Source of the DNA: Liolophura sinensis
Lineage: Eukaryota; Mollusca; Polyplacophora; Chitonida; Chitonidae
Direction of reading: 5' to 3'
Assembly: GCF_032854445.1 (NCBI RefSeq)
Contig: NC_088299.1
Span: 9,169,608 to 9,233,607, forward strand
Length of the DNA stretch: 64,000 nt
Shown here: piece after piece, positions 47,195 to 59,200 of the stretch
Numbering within the stretch: the first letter of the stretch is position 1
How the letters are laid out: every line of letters starts with the position of its first letter
Position numbers and translations under genes: made by a program
Notes under the pieces: generated by a model
The model's database searches: none
Seen by the model: the letters and a program-made list of their open reading frames with translations, nothing else
What the model was told of the DNA's origin: nothing

Positions 47195-48477
47195 GCCTTT
47201 TGTACGGGAGATTCTATTACGACGTGCACTGGAAACCCTTCCGATTATGGATTTTTAAAATTCCGCCCTTCTTTCTAAAACCAAAGTTCTATATTTTAGC
47301 TCCCTGTTTAAACTGTTCGAATAAAAAACAGGCGAAACTTAGCAGACTGTAACACTCTTCCTCTGATCAAAAGTTTCAGCGAGTGACAAACTATTGAGGC
47401 TAATTCCTGTTCAACAAAGCCATTTCCATCTTCACCCAAAATGTTAAGCCTCGTCACAATGCTTAGTTTTTGGTTCTGAGTGATAAAATTTTGAAATATA
47501 GCATGCACGCGAGGATCAAAACGTCAATTTCAGGGTCTAAATACAATAAGCTCAGATGGTTTTGAGGAACCCATAGACATCAAACTTCACGGTGTCAGGA
47601 ATATACACAAAAGCACTGCCCCAACGAGCTCGAAATCATCACTCTAAGTGATACCGAAGTTTGATCAAACGATGATTCTGGACGCTGGCGCGTTTGGAAT
47701 CAATGAGGCATGCTTTGTTAGCAACACAACATTTAGAGCGTTTATACGCCACTTTCATTACCGTCTTCATGCTTTGGTTGGTGAGCTTCGATGGTCAGCA
47801 ACCGTATTGTTCGCAATCTCAGATCCGATCATTGATTACTGTGAGTAGCTGTATACTTAGGTGGACGCCAGTCGAATCACGCGTTAAGTGCTTTTAGTTA
47901 GATGTCAAAAGCCGCCGAAAGAGTTCGGCTTTCCAAATTCACTGTGCATTCCTCGTCAGCTATTATGTTTAATTTACTCTGATCAATGACTAAAGAGTCA
48001 AACGTTATCTGCTGGTGCCACACATGCTTATTATTCATTTGTCAAAATTGTGGCAACCTCTATAAACTAACGATTAAACGAACCTCACTTAACTATTAAT
48101 TTATATGCATTGCGTCTCGGAGCAGTGTAAACATTGTGCAGTTTTAATATCACTATTGTGCTATATCACAAAAGGAGAGTAAAAATGTAACACAGATATG
48201 CTGGTGTACGTTGACTTGGCTTAATGCCAGAAAAAACTGATTTAGAGATTTTGTCCTGCAGAGGGAAATGAAGCATGCGTAACGATGTGTTTTCAAAAAT
48301 ATTGAGAGTTTTTAACCGTTAATTATACGATTAGGTCCACTGGTGTTATGGCTATCCAGTTAGTGATCATTGGTAATCTAGTGAAAAGTAATTGAGGCGG
48401 TCCATCTTTCAATGACGTCGTGTAGAACATGTACAACTTTAAATGGTACAAAACTGTAAATGCTTTTAACTATAAAA

Positions 48478-48640
48478 ACATTGATCTGTTAATTTTAACA
48501 GAAAATCTGTTGTCTGAGTGATGCTGGAATGTATGGTTATTGCCACATAAAATTATCAGTCCAACAGAATCTTTATGATGATTTAACAGAATAAGGTTGT
48601 TATATTCAACAGAACAATCTGTGAGAAGGAAATCTATTGA
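48478..48640. mobile_element. Partial copy of the 35036 MITE
   Basis: TTGATCTGTTAATTTTAACA and GAGTGATGCTGGAATGTAT match the left end of the complete copy. The interior AACAGA-rich sequence is also related, but the right inverted end is missing or eroded. Confidence 0.75.
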
Positions 48641-48736
48641 TGACAAAAGTCCTTCTGAAATTTTATCTTAGATCGAGGCTGTTTTACCTCTTCAGACGGT
48701 CGGTCTGAATTGAATGTAAGTTTGTTTGCTTTTTGC

Positions 48737-48893
48737 GTCGTACATGTGACAAGAGGTGTCCAACGCCGGTAAAGTGCTGCAGGCACTGTAACGTAATATG
48801 CCGAAGACACTAGACATGACACCCAATCCAGTCACACCGGTCCAATTAGTCCTGTTTCCATGTCCGAACTCCATGTCACTTCTGAGCGCCAAT
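48737..48893 (-). mobile_element. SINE family 3, partial
   Basis: On the plus strand, ATGCCGAAGACACTAGACAT, CCAGTCACACCGG and CACTTCTGAGCGCCAA are the reverse complement of the family 3 core. Confidence 0.75.
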
Positions 48894-48899
48894 TTTCTT

Positions 48900-51199
48900 T
48901 TTTTCGGTGTTCCTCTACCCCGGTCTCATCCCAGATCTCCTGACTTTCATGAAATGAGAGATGGACACAGTGCCTATATAAAACTAATTGTTTAACTGTG
49001 AGTTGTATTCTGCTATTTGATCAATATTATAGATTTCTATCATCTCTGTGATGTTAGCCATTAAATATAAGGTGAGAAATCCTATCATAGAATGAACAGC
49101 AATGACACCTTGCCAGGTACTATATTTAATGGCACGAATCTAAACCAGGCTGATACTGACAGATATGGTTGTTTCATCTAGGTTCTGCTTGGACCCAACC
49201 AGTATGTAAAGGTGGCACCTATAAAACAGTATATCAGATAACCAACAATGAGTGAAGGTATCTTCGTTTTTTACAATTGTTAAGGACAAATAAACTTAAA
49301 TACTGGAAGATACGTAACACTTTGATATTTCCCACGCTTTATTCATCGGATATTAAGCATCTTTCATGAAAATTTTAGGTGAAATATATTAAAACAAAAA
49401 CATTGCCTCAAATGCACAATATCTCAGACACTTGATGTCAATGCCTCACGTTGTATATTTCGGTCATAGCCCTTTTTTGCTGTTTCAATATTATTTCACC
49501 TTGTGAAAGTTTCATGAAAGTTGTCTAATATCCGTCAGTTTCCTTTCTCAATTAAGTGAAATATTCTTGAGTACGGAGTGAAACGCCAATAAAAAAAAAA
49601 ACCATATTCATTAAATAATCTGTGTGAAATTTTAAAAACGTTTTTGAACATTTTTACATTTTGAAAGTTTTGAAAAATTCCCAATTTAAGAGGGTTATCC
49701 TTTATTTCTAGCCATGTACCCGATATGCTGTTCTCGTGGTTTTGTACATAAAACCAGCTTACACCACGATGGCATCTATAATACATGGTCTGGATTTATT
49801 CCTAGGTCTGCCCATATAACATTTACCAGGTTTCATTCGCCGATATTGACTCTTTTATTTGGCTCTTGATACCATGGTGACCTCCACGTAACTCGGCTAT
49901 TCTTTGGCAATTCTCAACACGAAAACTGGCTTCTCAGACTTTGGCTTTTGTCTTTGGCTCGTGATCAAATTAAAGGGATAGGAATTACGGAGCTATCGAG
50001 TGAATCGCTATAGGTTTTCATTTAATACACAAAGATAAATGACGATCGTGATTCCTAAGTTCCATTTCTTTCATCTCAGCCGTAAAAATCGAATAACTGA
50101 CAAGAACGATGAGAGATCTATATTCATGTGGTTTGCGATGGGAGAAAAAAAATCAACAGAACGTATGGCTTCTGCAAAGATGGATAATGCTGCTTAGACT
50201 GAGAAGGGGGAGACTCAAACTTGATTTACTGCTAATTGAGGTACATTCATTAACCTGAACTCCCATGTATCCAACCAGTAGTTAGCAAATAACATGCCGA
50301 CTACTGTAGTATTGTATATCACTGTCTAGTGTTAAGTTCGTAATTGACCGTTGAGTATAAATGATAAAATGGTGTATCGTCAATTTCACCCGCAATAAGA
50401 AATTTGTTGAAGGACATTAAAGCCAGAAGACAGCGATCTTGTACTGTATACCTCAACGATTTCAGAATATGGGCTAACGTGGAAATGAGGAATAAAAAGG
50501 GAGCCTACAATGCCAGTAAAGTTTTATGCGCAGGTTACTGGCACGACATAATGTGACTTTTGCTCTATGACCTGTCCGATCTTCTTTATTAACAAAACGG
50601 CATACCGGATATGGTACAATGTTTACAGTGTGCTTGTACAATATGTTATACTTGATTCTACTTTAATAACAATTTCAAGGGTCGTAGGTGAACGGTACAA
50701 GTATGGAGAACATGGAATGGGTACTATATATGGAAATGCATGAAGAATAAAGTCAAACATGCAACACAACTGAAACCGTATCTGTATGTCAATTAACCAT
50801 AGCATGCAATATAACATTGGCGCGCTGTCATTATACATAGCAGCTGAACTGTCTCTAGAACACAACACACGTTAAACCCCAAGCACTCACTCACTCACTA
50901 GAACACAACACACAGTTAACCAACGCACATGGTGTAAAACCATTCTGTACAGAGAAGCAATGATTGAAGAGAATCCAAAGTCACCTGTAAACGAATTAGA
51001 TAGATCATCACTTTATACTTTTTCTCTCATGTAGAAGGCAAAGATAATCTGGCAGTCGTGAGTAACTATATTTTTTTGTTCGTGACCATTCACGTTCGAT
51101 ATCTTGTTTTATGATCATTTAATTTAATATTCAGCTAAACTCATTTCAGTCTCTTGTGGGAATTATGAGGAAGGTATTCTGTACCTAACAGAACAGAAA
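48900..51199. other. Non-coding stretch
   Basis: AT-rich sequence with a SINE 3' fragment at 49552 and a CACTCACTCACT family 2-type tail remnant at about 50880. No gene recognised. Confidence 0.45.
49552..49600 (+). mobile_element. SINE family 1, 3' fragment
   Basis: AAGTGAAATATTCTTGAGTA, then GAAACGCCAATAAAAAAAAA. Confidence 0.85.
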
Positions 51200-51224
51200 G
51201 AAATGAATGAATGAATGAATGATT
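51200..51224. repeat. (AATG) tetranucleotide repeat
   Basis: AATGAATGAATGAATGAATG run. Confidence 0.9.
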
Positions 51225-51788
51225 CGATTCTAACGCCACACTAGATAAAGATAAATGATTGTGATGCAAAAGCAAATACGCTAGAAGCATTACCGTGTAC
51301 GCTATCGGCATTGCCGCTCAGCAAAGAGCTGTGTTGAAGGATACTAGGGCGTCCGAGGTAAAATCACTGACATCTGACAAGTTATTGACAAACTCCCCAG
51401 ATGTTTAAAGCCTTCCGTCATATTTGTGACAGACGAAAGGTCTTCAAAGAACAAAGGTTGTACAATCGTTCCCATGAATGCAAATAATGGATAGTAAATA
51501 AGCAAATATATGATAATATAGCACATTAGAGTTTATCTGAAGGGCAATTAATAAAGTGTTATCAGATAGCCACAAGTCTCTGTGTTTTTGTCAAACTGAA
51601 ACACCAACGTTCAGTTTAACTTTAAAGTTTCTATTTAAAGTCCAAATTCTGATAGATTCAGTCAGCACCGGCGTGGCCGGATTATAAGTAGGCCTAATAT
51701 ACGTGTGTTTATACAACAGTGATGTCACTTTCAAACTCCAAACAACATTTGAAAACCAGTTATCCAAGATGACACTATAGACAAAATC

Positions 51789-51917
51789 CAGCTTGTGTTG
51801 GCGTCCTCACAGGTCGTACGTGACAATTTCTGGCCGATGCTCGTATAGGTTTCCGGTTTCCCACACCATTAAAATTCACACAGCGTAGAACTCCAATTAA
51901 AATTAAATAAATAAAAT
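51789..51917 (+). mobile_element. SINE family 1, diverged 3' half
   Basis: CCAGCTTGTGTTGGCGTCCT, GGTTTCCGGTTTCCCACACC and AACTCCAATTAAAATTAAAT are recognisable. Confidence 0.7.
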
Positions 51918-52869
51918 TGGTCCATATCGTTGTTTTTGGAATGTAGTATTGTATGTTGGTGTAACAATAGATTTATTTTGTATAAGATGCTTAAGTCTTA
52001 AGTTAATTTGCAAAGGATACATGAAATTTCACAAGTCAGGGTATACGGAGTCCTGCTATCTCGTATACCGTCTTACCACTGGTGTACGTAAAAACAAGTT
52101 TCTAAATGCCTTTAGAAAATGCATCAGTCAAAGCGTTTGGACACCGATTGTACTTGCTTGAGAGGGATGAATGGTGTCGAAGAAGATATTGCCATAAGCA
52201 TGCGTGGGAAAAGTGAGGCGGACAAGAGCATTTTGAGGCAGTGAATCCCTCAGTGCTGCTGTCTGACCGTGGAGGGGATCTTGTAGACGAACTTTCATTT
52301 TGTATTTTGGGTTGGGCCATAGCAGATGGGACTTGTGCCTTCTCTCCACTTCCCCCTCCTTGTTACACACCCATCCCTTCCTATCCCGTGTCTGTCTAGT
52401 GTCCGATCGGTTTATCTGCCAGAAACAGCGCGGACTGGCAGAGTCGAAGGTTCCTATTGATCTGACACTCGATCCGATCGATCTGGTCTTACAGGGTACA
52501 GATTACTAGAATAAAGACCGTTATTGAAATAGACGCGGTACTGGCACGTGATCTACCGGAAATGAAGAAGGAATACTGGTATCAGGTCAGTGTCAGCCAG
52601 ACTCAGTTAACCGACACGACAGTGCTTACAGGCCAACTGCCAGGTCACGACAGGCTTTCCGGAGAGAGCCACGTAATCAGTCGTGGCCGCCTAAATAATT
52701 ACTACAGTTTTCCATATTAATAAATTAATAATACTTGAACTTTACATTGAACTCGACATAAGATAACTTCACAAAGCTATTACGGTACGTGATGTACGGT
52801 ATATGGTTTTTGCCGGGACTGCATACAACGATGGGAATATGTTTTCATTCAAATAGTAGCGAGCCTATT

Positions 52870-52970
52870 GTGGTTAAAGGTGCTTACCAAGTGAAGAACA
52901 TACGAGCTTAAGGTTCGAAACCAGCCTTGATCAAGGAATTTGTGGAATACCCCCAAACGCCTTCTCCCCT
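52870..52970 (+). mobile_element. tRNA-like SINE head (possibly family 4)
   Basis: GTTAAAGGTGCTTACCAAGT and a good B box GGTTCGAAACC at about 52912 precede TTGTGGAATACCCCC. A similar arrangement (GGTTCAAAACC, then TTTGTGGGGCC) opens the family 4 copy near 57785. Confidence 0.5.
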
Positions 52971-53288
52971 TGTCCCTCATCTCCCCTCTGCTCTCATTGC
53001 ATATCTGCGGGGCTTTGATGACAATAAACGGTTGTCGACGTTCATGTAGACGTTTGCGCAGCCTAGCGTTCGTCTTCTACCAGCATAGCGTTCAAAGACC
53101 GATATTTTATCCCCAGGCACTCCGGTAATCTCCAAACAAGGTAGAACTGACCGTCTTCGTATATATATATATTGAAATTTGAATACATAAAATAATGAAA
53201 TGAAGTACCGACAAATAGGCCTAATAATAGTTTTAGACAAATTGTCATATCAACAGAATGATATATTCTGGTGTCAGATTATTTGGAG

Positions 53289-53492
53289 ATGGTACGAAAA
53301 TATTCCAGGAAAACAGACCGAGAGAAATGGGAGGAATCTTCCATGCTCAATGCTATTGAGGCCGTAAAACACGGATTGGGCTTTAATAAGGCCAGCATAC
53401 AGTATGGAGTTCCCAAAACAACGCTAATCAGACGGTCAAAGAACCAGAATCAGTATGCTATTGGATCATCACAAGTGCTTGGAGGATGGAAG
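53289..53492 (+). CDS. Psq-type helix-turn-helix exon (transposase-derived or jerky-like protein)
   Basis: A 68-codon open segment starts at ATG (MVRKYSRKTDREKWEE) and ends in phase 0 at a GTAAAT donor. It encodes a basic N-terminus, then AIEAVKHGLGF..AS.QYGVPKTTLIRR, the three-helix pattern of the Psq domain: an alanine-rich first helix and YGVPxTTLxRR as the recognition helix. Such exons open many pogo/Tigger-type DDE transposases and host genes derived from them in invertebrates. No downstream catalytic exon was recognised, so this may be a host gene fragment, a 5' exon with distant partners, or a dead transposon piece. An alternative in-frame ATG lies 18 bases upstream. A partial family 2 SINE follows at about 53720. 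Confidence 0.62.
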
Positions 53493-53719
53493 GTAAATAG
53501 GTATGTTTTTTCTTTGTACCAATTAAAAAAATTAAAAACGTTATTCTTTTTTGCTTTAATCAGGAACAATAATGTGTCCTGTATATAAACATTCTCAGAC
53601 TGTTAATCTCATTGGTTATAGCAATATTGTGCTATCACTAAATGCTGTTTAAGGTTCCAGGGTTTATTTAAACGGAAAATGGCATCTAAGTAGAATTTCA
53701 TTGGGTTTAAAACTTTTTG

Positions 53720-54045
53720 AAGTATCTAGATCTAGAGTCAATCCTGGGTCGAGTGATACCTAAGAATTTAAAAGAGAAAGTTGTGACTTCCTCGCTTGGA
53801 GTTCAGCACGAAGGGGATAGTGCAACGACTGGTTGACCCGCATCAGTATATTGGCTCGGATGGAGCCACTTACTTGCCTTCGGTAAGTTGCCTCAGTAAA
53901 GCAGCTCTAGATGAAAGAGCGGTGGAAAACCGTCCTGTAACAAAGAGGCACATCACAAGTATTCTAAGGATTCTTTCCTCTGCACATGACTGAAAAATTG
54001 TTAAGTACGACGTTAAGCCCAAGCACTAGCTCGCTCACTCACTCA
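53720..54045 (+). mobile_element. SINE family 2, 5'-truncated
   Basis: GAGTCAATCCTGGGTCGAG (B-box side), GACTTCCTCGCTTGGAG, GGTTGACCCGCATCAG, GTACGACGTTAAGCCC and the CTCGCTCACTCACTCA tail match the full copy at 1179-1540. Confidence 0.9.
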
Positions 54046-54229
54046 CCAAGAAGACCAATTTTAATGAGTTAATGATTACGGTTAAACGCCCCACAGGCAA
54101 TATTGTAGCAATACACAATCTACAAAAGGTGCAGTTCAGATGGAAATATCCAGATGCCCGAATAGCCTTATTTCGGACAGAATTTACCCGTGTTAGTTAT
54201 TGATTCAGACAGACTGCCATTTCCGATTT

Positions 54230-54480
54230 ATTTATTTGATTTATTTGATTAATGTGTTACGCCGTACTCAAGAAAATTTCACTTAGAGTATACGACACTG
54301 GCCTGCATTATGGCGGGAGGAAACCGGGCACAGCCCAGGGGAAACCCATTTGAAATATCAAGACTGGAAAAACGCGTAGTTTCATGAGGATATCTTCCAG
54401 TCTTATTTAATGTTGCTGTCAGGCCTTCCCACATACGGCCAGAGAGGAAGCCAGCATGAGCCCATTTCCGAGCCATAGAC
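54230..54480 (-). mobile_element. SINE family 1 interrupted by a 66-bp insertion
   Basis: The SINE is colinear up to GGGGAAACCCA (54348) and resumes at TTGCTGTCAGGCCTTCCC. In between, about 14 bases of the central domain are replaced by a segment (about 54349-54414) also present at 55759-55824. Confidence 0.9.
54349..54414. other. 66-bp segment duplicated at 55759-55824, inserted in a SINE
   Basis: TTTGAAATATCAAGACTGG, AAAAACGCG, AGTTTCATGAGGAT, TCTTCCA and TCTTATTTAATGTT are shared with 55759-55824, with three mismatches overall. AAGACTGGAA and TTCCAGTCTT form a 10-bp inverted pair within it. Confidence 0.9.
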
Positions 54481-55758
54481 AAGGTATACTGGTCCTGGCT
54501 GCCTGTTCGTCACGATTACCTCCCCTTTATTGCAAATTCCAATGACCATTTAGCCGTAATAACAGAACAAGGCATGGGACTTTTAATTGTGGATGATTTT
54601 CTTTTTCTTTCGTTTCATAGGCCTTTGTGTGGATGAAATAATGCACAGAATGTCGCACATTGTGTGGAATATAGAATTGATATTCTATAGTTTTTTCAGT
54701 GTCAAAATTTTCCTGCCCAATAACAAACGTTAGGCAACTGTTTTTCATCACATTTACCATATCATGTGAACAGAAGAAACTCCTTAAAGAAAGATGTGTT
54801 ATTAATATCAACCTAGGCTGCCTAACACTTTTTACAAGCCACATCGAAAAGTAGTCCAGGGCTGTTTTTAACTTTGACGCCAAAAGAGTTCGAACTCGAA
54901 ACACCCCTGCTGAGCATATGGCGACAAAGTCAGTTGTACTGACGGAGGTAACCGGAGGGACTAGAATGAATCATAGACCTTTGGTGGTTAATGACGAGTT
55001 TTCCACCTGGGACGTAAACATTCGCATGCACAGTCACAGAAAGGAGGAGACCACATAGTTCCCTGCCCAAGTCGAGGATTCAGCCCACACTTCGATCTTG
55101 TTTTATAGCGACTGAAAGATAGGCATCTTTACCACTTGACCAGCTTACTGAAACTGCGTTTCTTATGCATTAAAAGGCTCACACAACGATCGGCCAGTTC
55201 GCATTACACGACCTGATTACCGCTCTGGCTATTAAGCTTACGCGAAGCACCTAAATCCACTCAGTGAAGATATAACTAAGATATTTTCCGAAGAGAACTG
55301 AGAACTCCAAGCACTTTGTAAAATGATATCTGCGAGAAGGTTGGTACTTTATTGACATTATATATTGCTTTTGTCAGCTTTAATGACAGTATAAGGCTCA
55401 ATTCAGTGCAAGGAAAAGCTAAAATGAGTTCGGTTTTAATGAGGTAATGGATACCCTCACGGCTTTAGGTGAATCGCATTGTGAATAATTGTATCAAGTT
55501 TAACAACATCAGTGTTAATTTCACGGTGTTAATCGATGAAATGGTAATGCCACACGGCACGTGATACTAACTTAATTAAAATACCGGTATTTTCAAACTA
55601 CAACACACACGTAAGAAAACACATGTCTGGTCCGCCAAGGTTCTGGGCTGAACCGAAACTGCGCTCTAGGTAGAGACCTTAGGGGTATAACAGTGCAAAG
55701 ATTTTCGCCACGGTTTGCAGAAAGTTTCAGCCGATACGCATAGGTATACCGTGGCCAA

Positions 55759-55824
55759 TTTGAAATATCAAGACTGGAAAAACGCGCAGTTTCATGAGGA
55801 TGTCTTCCAATCTTATTTAATGTT
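55759..55824. other. Second copy of the 66-bp segment
   Basis: About 95% identical to 54349-54414 and in the same orientation, 1.41 kb away and about 80 bp upstream of the ATG at 55903. Its hairpin arm carries one mismatch (TTCCAATCTT). Confidence 0.9.
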
Positions 55825-55902
55825 AGAATTCATGATAGGAAATTGCAGATGAGTCAGTGATTCCACAACCTAAAATGTAAGCCATACATCGACTCGTTGA
55901 AG

Positions 55903-56245
55903 ATGTCTCTCTCACTCCCTGGAAGCTACTCGGAAAAAGCGCGGGAAAAGCTAAACAAACGCCATGATCTCTTACTGGATAAGAAACTCCGAGATTTGGA
56001 GAAGATCCGCCAAACAGTTGAGAGGGAACTGACATTTGAACAAAAGGCTGTCCGCGCTGAACTTACGCATCGGAGAAGACCTGACCACCGAATCGCAGGA
56101 GCTCGTCGAGGGAGTGTAGTGGCGGACGGCACTACAGAGACGAAGGCACAGCTTGCATCGGAATTCGCCTCGAGAAGGGCAGGGAGAAGATGCTCTCTTC
56201 CGGTTAATTTATTGCCTGTGATGAATTCAGTAGTGGATCATCAAG
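55903..56245 (+). CDS. Unrecognised gene, exon 1 (coiled-coil start)
   Basis: The ATG at 55903 opens 114 codons, ending in phase 1 at GTGAGC. Lys/Glu/Leu-rich helical sequence is followed by Arg-rich low-complexity sequence. Confidence 0.65.
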
Positions 56246-59200
56246 GTGAGCAATGGAGATTAATGTTGCAAAAAGTATGTGAAATATTGTTTTCTTCAAA
56301 AGATGTCATTCTGTTGAACAGCGGTAAAAAGAGTATAAATGCCATCAATAAGACATGTTGTCACCAGTGCAGCAATGCTCTTTTTTATTAGCCTATAATG
56401 TTCTGTTTGTTACAATATATGTGATCAGTGTTTCATAATGTAATGTACTGACATCTGTGATACTTGGCCAAGCCGTGACTAAAACTACAGCCGATTGGTT
56501 GAGAGATGGATTTTTAGACAAGTGACTGTATTAGTGTTTTGGCCATGTAGTCTTCAATGAGAATTTCAGAACGTTTGCTTAAGGAATGGCAAACGCCATT
56601 CTACTTGATACACGACAACTGAAATCTGGGGTCATTCACGAAAAAGAAGATGTAAACACAGGATAACAAAACTTTACAAGCTCTTTATGTATAGCATGTT
56701 GTAGGAACGTGAGGTATGGAGAGCATAAGGCTAAGCATATCATATCTCATACTCAATAATGTAGGCCTATTGCTTTCATTCAGGAATTTTAAACAGCATT
56801 GAGGAGTCGAGTGACGCAGATAAGCTCACCAGGTATGTAGAATTATCTGCCCTCTAACGTTTACCTTTTAACAAAGAAAATCATGAAGTGCGTCAACGCC
56901 ATGTTCAGTACGTACAATAATACGTACAGTTTTATTTAATTAATGCTTAAAGAGGAAAAAAGCGATCGACGCAAATCCAGTGGAATTTTTGTTATTATTT
57001 TAAAATCGCACAAATAATTACCGTTCATAAAATATCAACCTCCTCCGTGTGCATGTTGCAGTTCAAAATCGGAAATAAAATTCGTAAATTTATAATGCGG
57101 GTCGCATCATAGCTTTTTTCAACCATTAGAATTATTTTACCTCTATAAAAGGTTCAGCTACGAATCTGAAATTTTCTCAAAGGAAACAATTTGAGCCATT
57201 CTTAAGATATAGCAAAAATTGATTTGGATAGATGAATTTTTTTACCAAAAATCTCCGGTATAGCCTCTTTAAGCAATATTCCTTCACGGTCGCTATTGTT
57301 CACTTGTGTATACACTAGGTTTTGTACATACGGAATGCTTGTCTTTGGCTATTCATAACAGATTGGACAATGTCTTTATCAGCGAATACACAAGATAGGT
57401 CAAATTTTCTACAAACACAATTGCGTGGAGAATTGATAGTAAAACCCAGATGTGAAGCAGGTGCACGACTGATGGATATCTTTGTCTCAGAATGTGAACA
57501 CAAGGTGCCAAATTATTAATTCAGGATTCTCTCCTCAGGACTTCCAACTTTCCAACTCGTGACCCCTTTTTATGACCAAGATATTTGCCCATGAGCAGTC
57601 ACTATACACTACTAATCTGTCGATGTTTAAACCTCAGGCTCTCCCAAACCCCACCCCCGCGTCCAGGAGGTAGACGACGTTCTCTTCAGCCCCTAGCTGC
57701 CGCCGAGTTTGACATTACCTATGTTAAACCAAAACACGGTATGTATAGACCTTAGAACAGAACCAGGTATCATAACCTGGAAGGTGCGGGTTCAAAACCG
57801 ACCGTAGACAAGTAATTTGTGGGGCCTTGGTACATGATGATAAGCGATCGACGACGCCCGTGGGATATTTTGTACCGTGGAGAGTCTAACGTTCGTTGAA
57901 GACAACTTGTCTTTCACCCAGTGGTGTGAGTATCTGCACGTTCTCATGAGGGACAGGTCGCCAGTGACTTGCCCAATGTCGCTGGTTTTCCCTGTCCACT
58001 CTGCTTTCGTCCACAATAAAACTGACTAGCACCGTATTTAGGTGAAAAATACTTGGGTAGAGTGTTATACAACTGTCAAATAAACACACACACACACGCA
58101 TACACATACACACACATGCATCGTCAGAATATAGAGCATACTTTTGTAATATAGGCCTACGACATGACATACTGCTAAAGCCTCGGCGTCAGAGTAGGGG
58201 CCCCCGTGGTTGAGTTGTTTAGTGTGCTAGCCTAGCGCAATGACCCAGGAGCCTCTCACCAATGCGGTCGCTGAGAATTCAACTCCAGCTCATGCTGGCT
58301 TCCTCTCCGGCCGTACATGGGAAGGTCTTACAGCAACCTGCGGATGGTCGTTGGTTTCCCACGAGCTTTTCCCGGTTTCCTCCCACCATAATGCTGGCCG
58401 GCGTCGGCGTCGTATAAGTGAAATATTCTTGGGCACGGTGTAAAACACCAATCAAATAAATAAATAAATAAATAAATCACTAGTGGTCTGAGCACACGAC
58501 TCATACCTTTACCTTTACCACAAACTATACTTTAGCTCGACTTGAATCTATGACCATGAACCAATCGCAACAGTTGCCGAGCCAGTGCAAGCCAAATGTT
58601 TGGTTCAGCATGTTAGTGTTGGATTTGACCGATCAAATCATCTTCCAAAACCAATCTACCATGTTGATTTTCGTTGAGAAGGAAACAATTTGACATGTAA
58701 GCCTAAATAGTTCCGGTGAAGTGTCGCATCAAATACTGAATATTTAAATGTGAATAGCTAAATTTAGATAAACTAATTATGTATTACTGGATAAAAAATT
58801 ATTTAGTTATTTAATTGGTGTTTTATGCCGTACTTAAGAATGTTTCACTTATACGACGCCGTCCATGCGGCATTAAGGTAGGAGGAAACCGGGCACAGAC
58901 CGGGGAAACCCACGACCATCCGCAAGTTGCCCTCAGACACAAACATCGTGGAAAATTTATCTCCAATCAGACGCTGAGGGCGCTGATGTCCGACGTGTGA
59001 TCAGATCACCACAAGGAGCCCAAAACCCGTTGTGTAGGCCTACATCCATGTTTCAGTGGTGGAGTTGGCCTACCGAAAGATGGCCATCAGTAATACATCG
59101 GTAGTCAATCGAGAAAGCGTTATTCTCTGTTACCCCATTCATCAATTGATTACTGTGCATATTAAAACAACACAAGAAACTGTATAGGCAACAGAAGAGG

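Noticed and set aside
52102..52370. Overlapping ~70-80-codon minus-strand open frames rich in Ser
   Set aside because: Possibly part of an old transposon, but no motif could be recognised, so no call was made.
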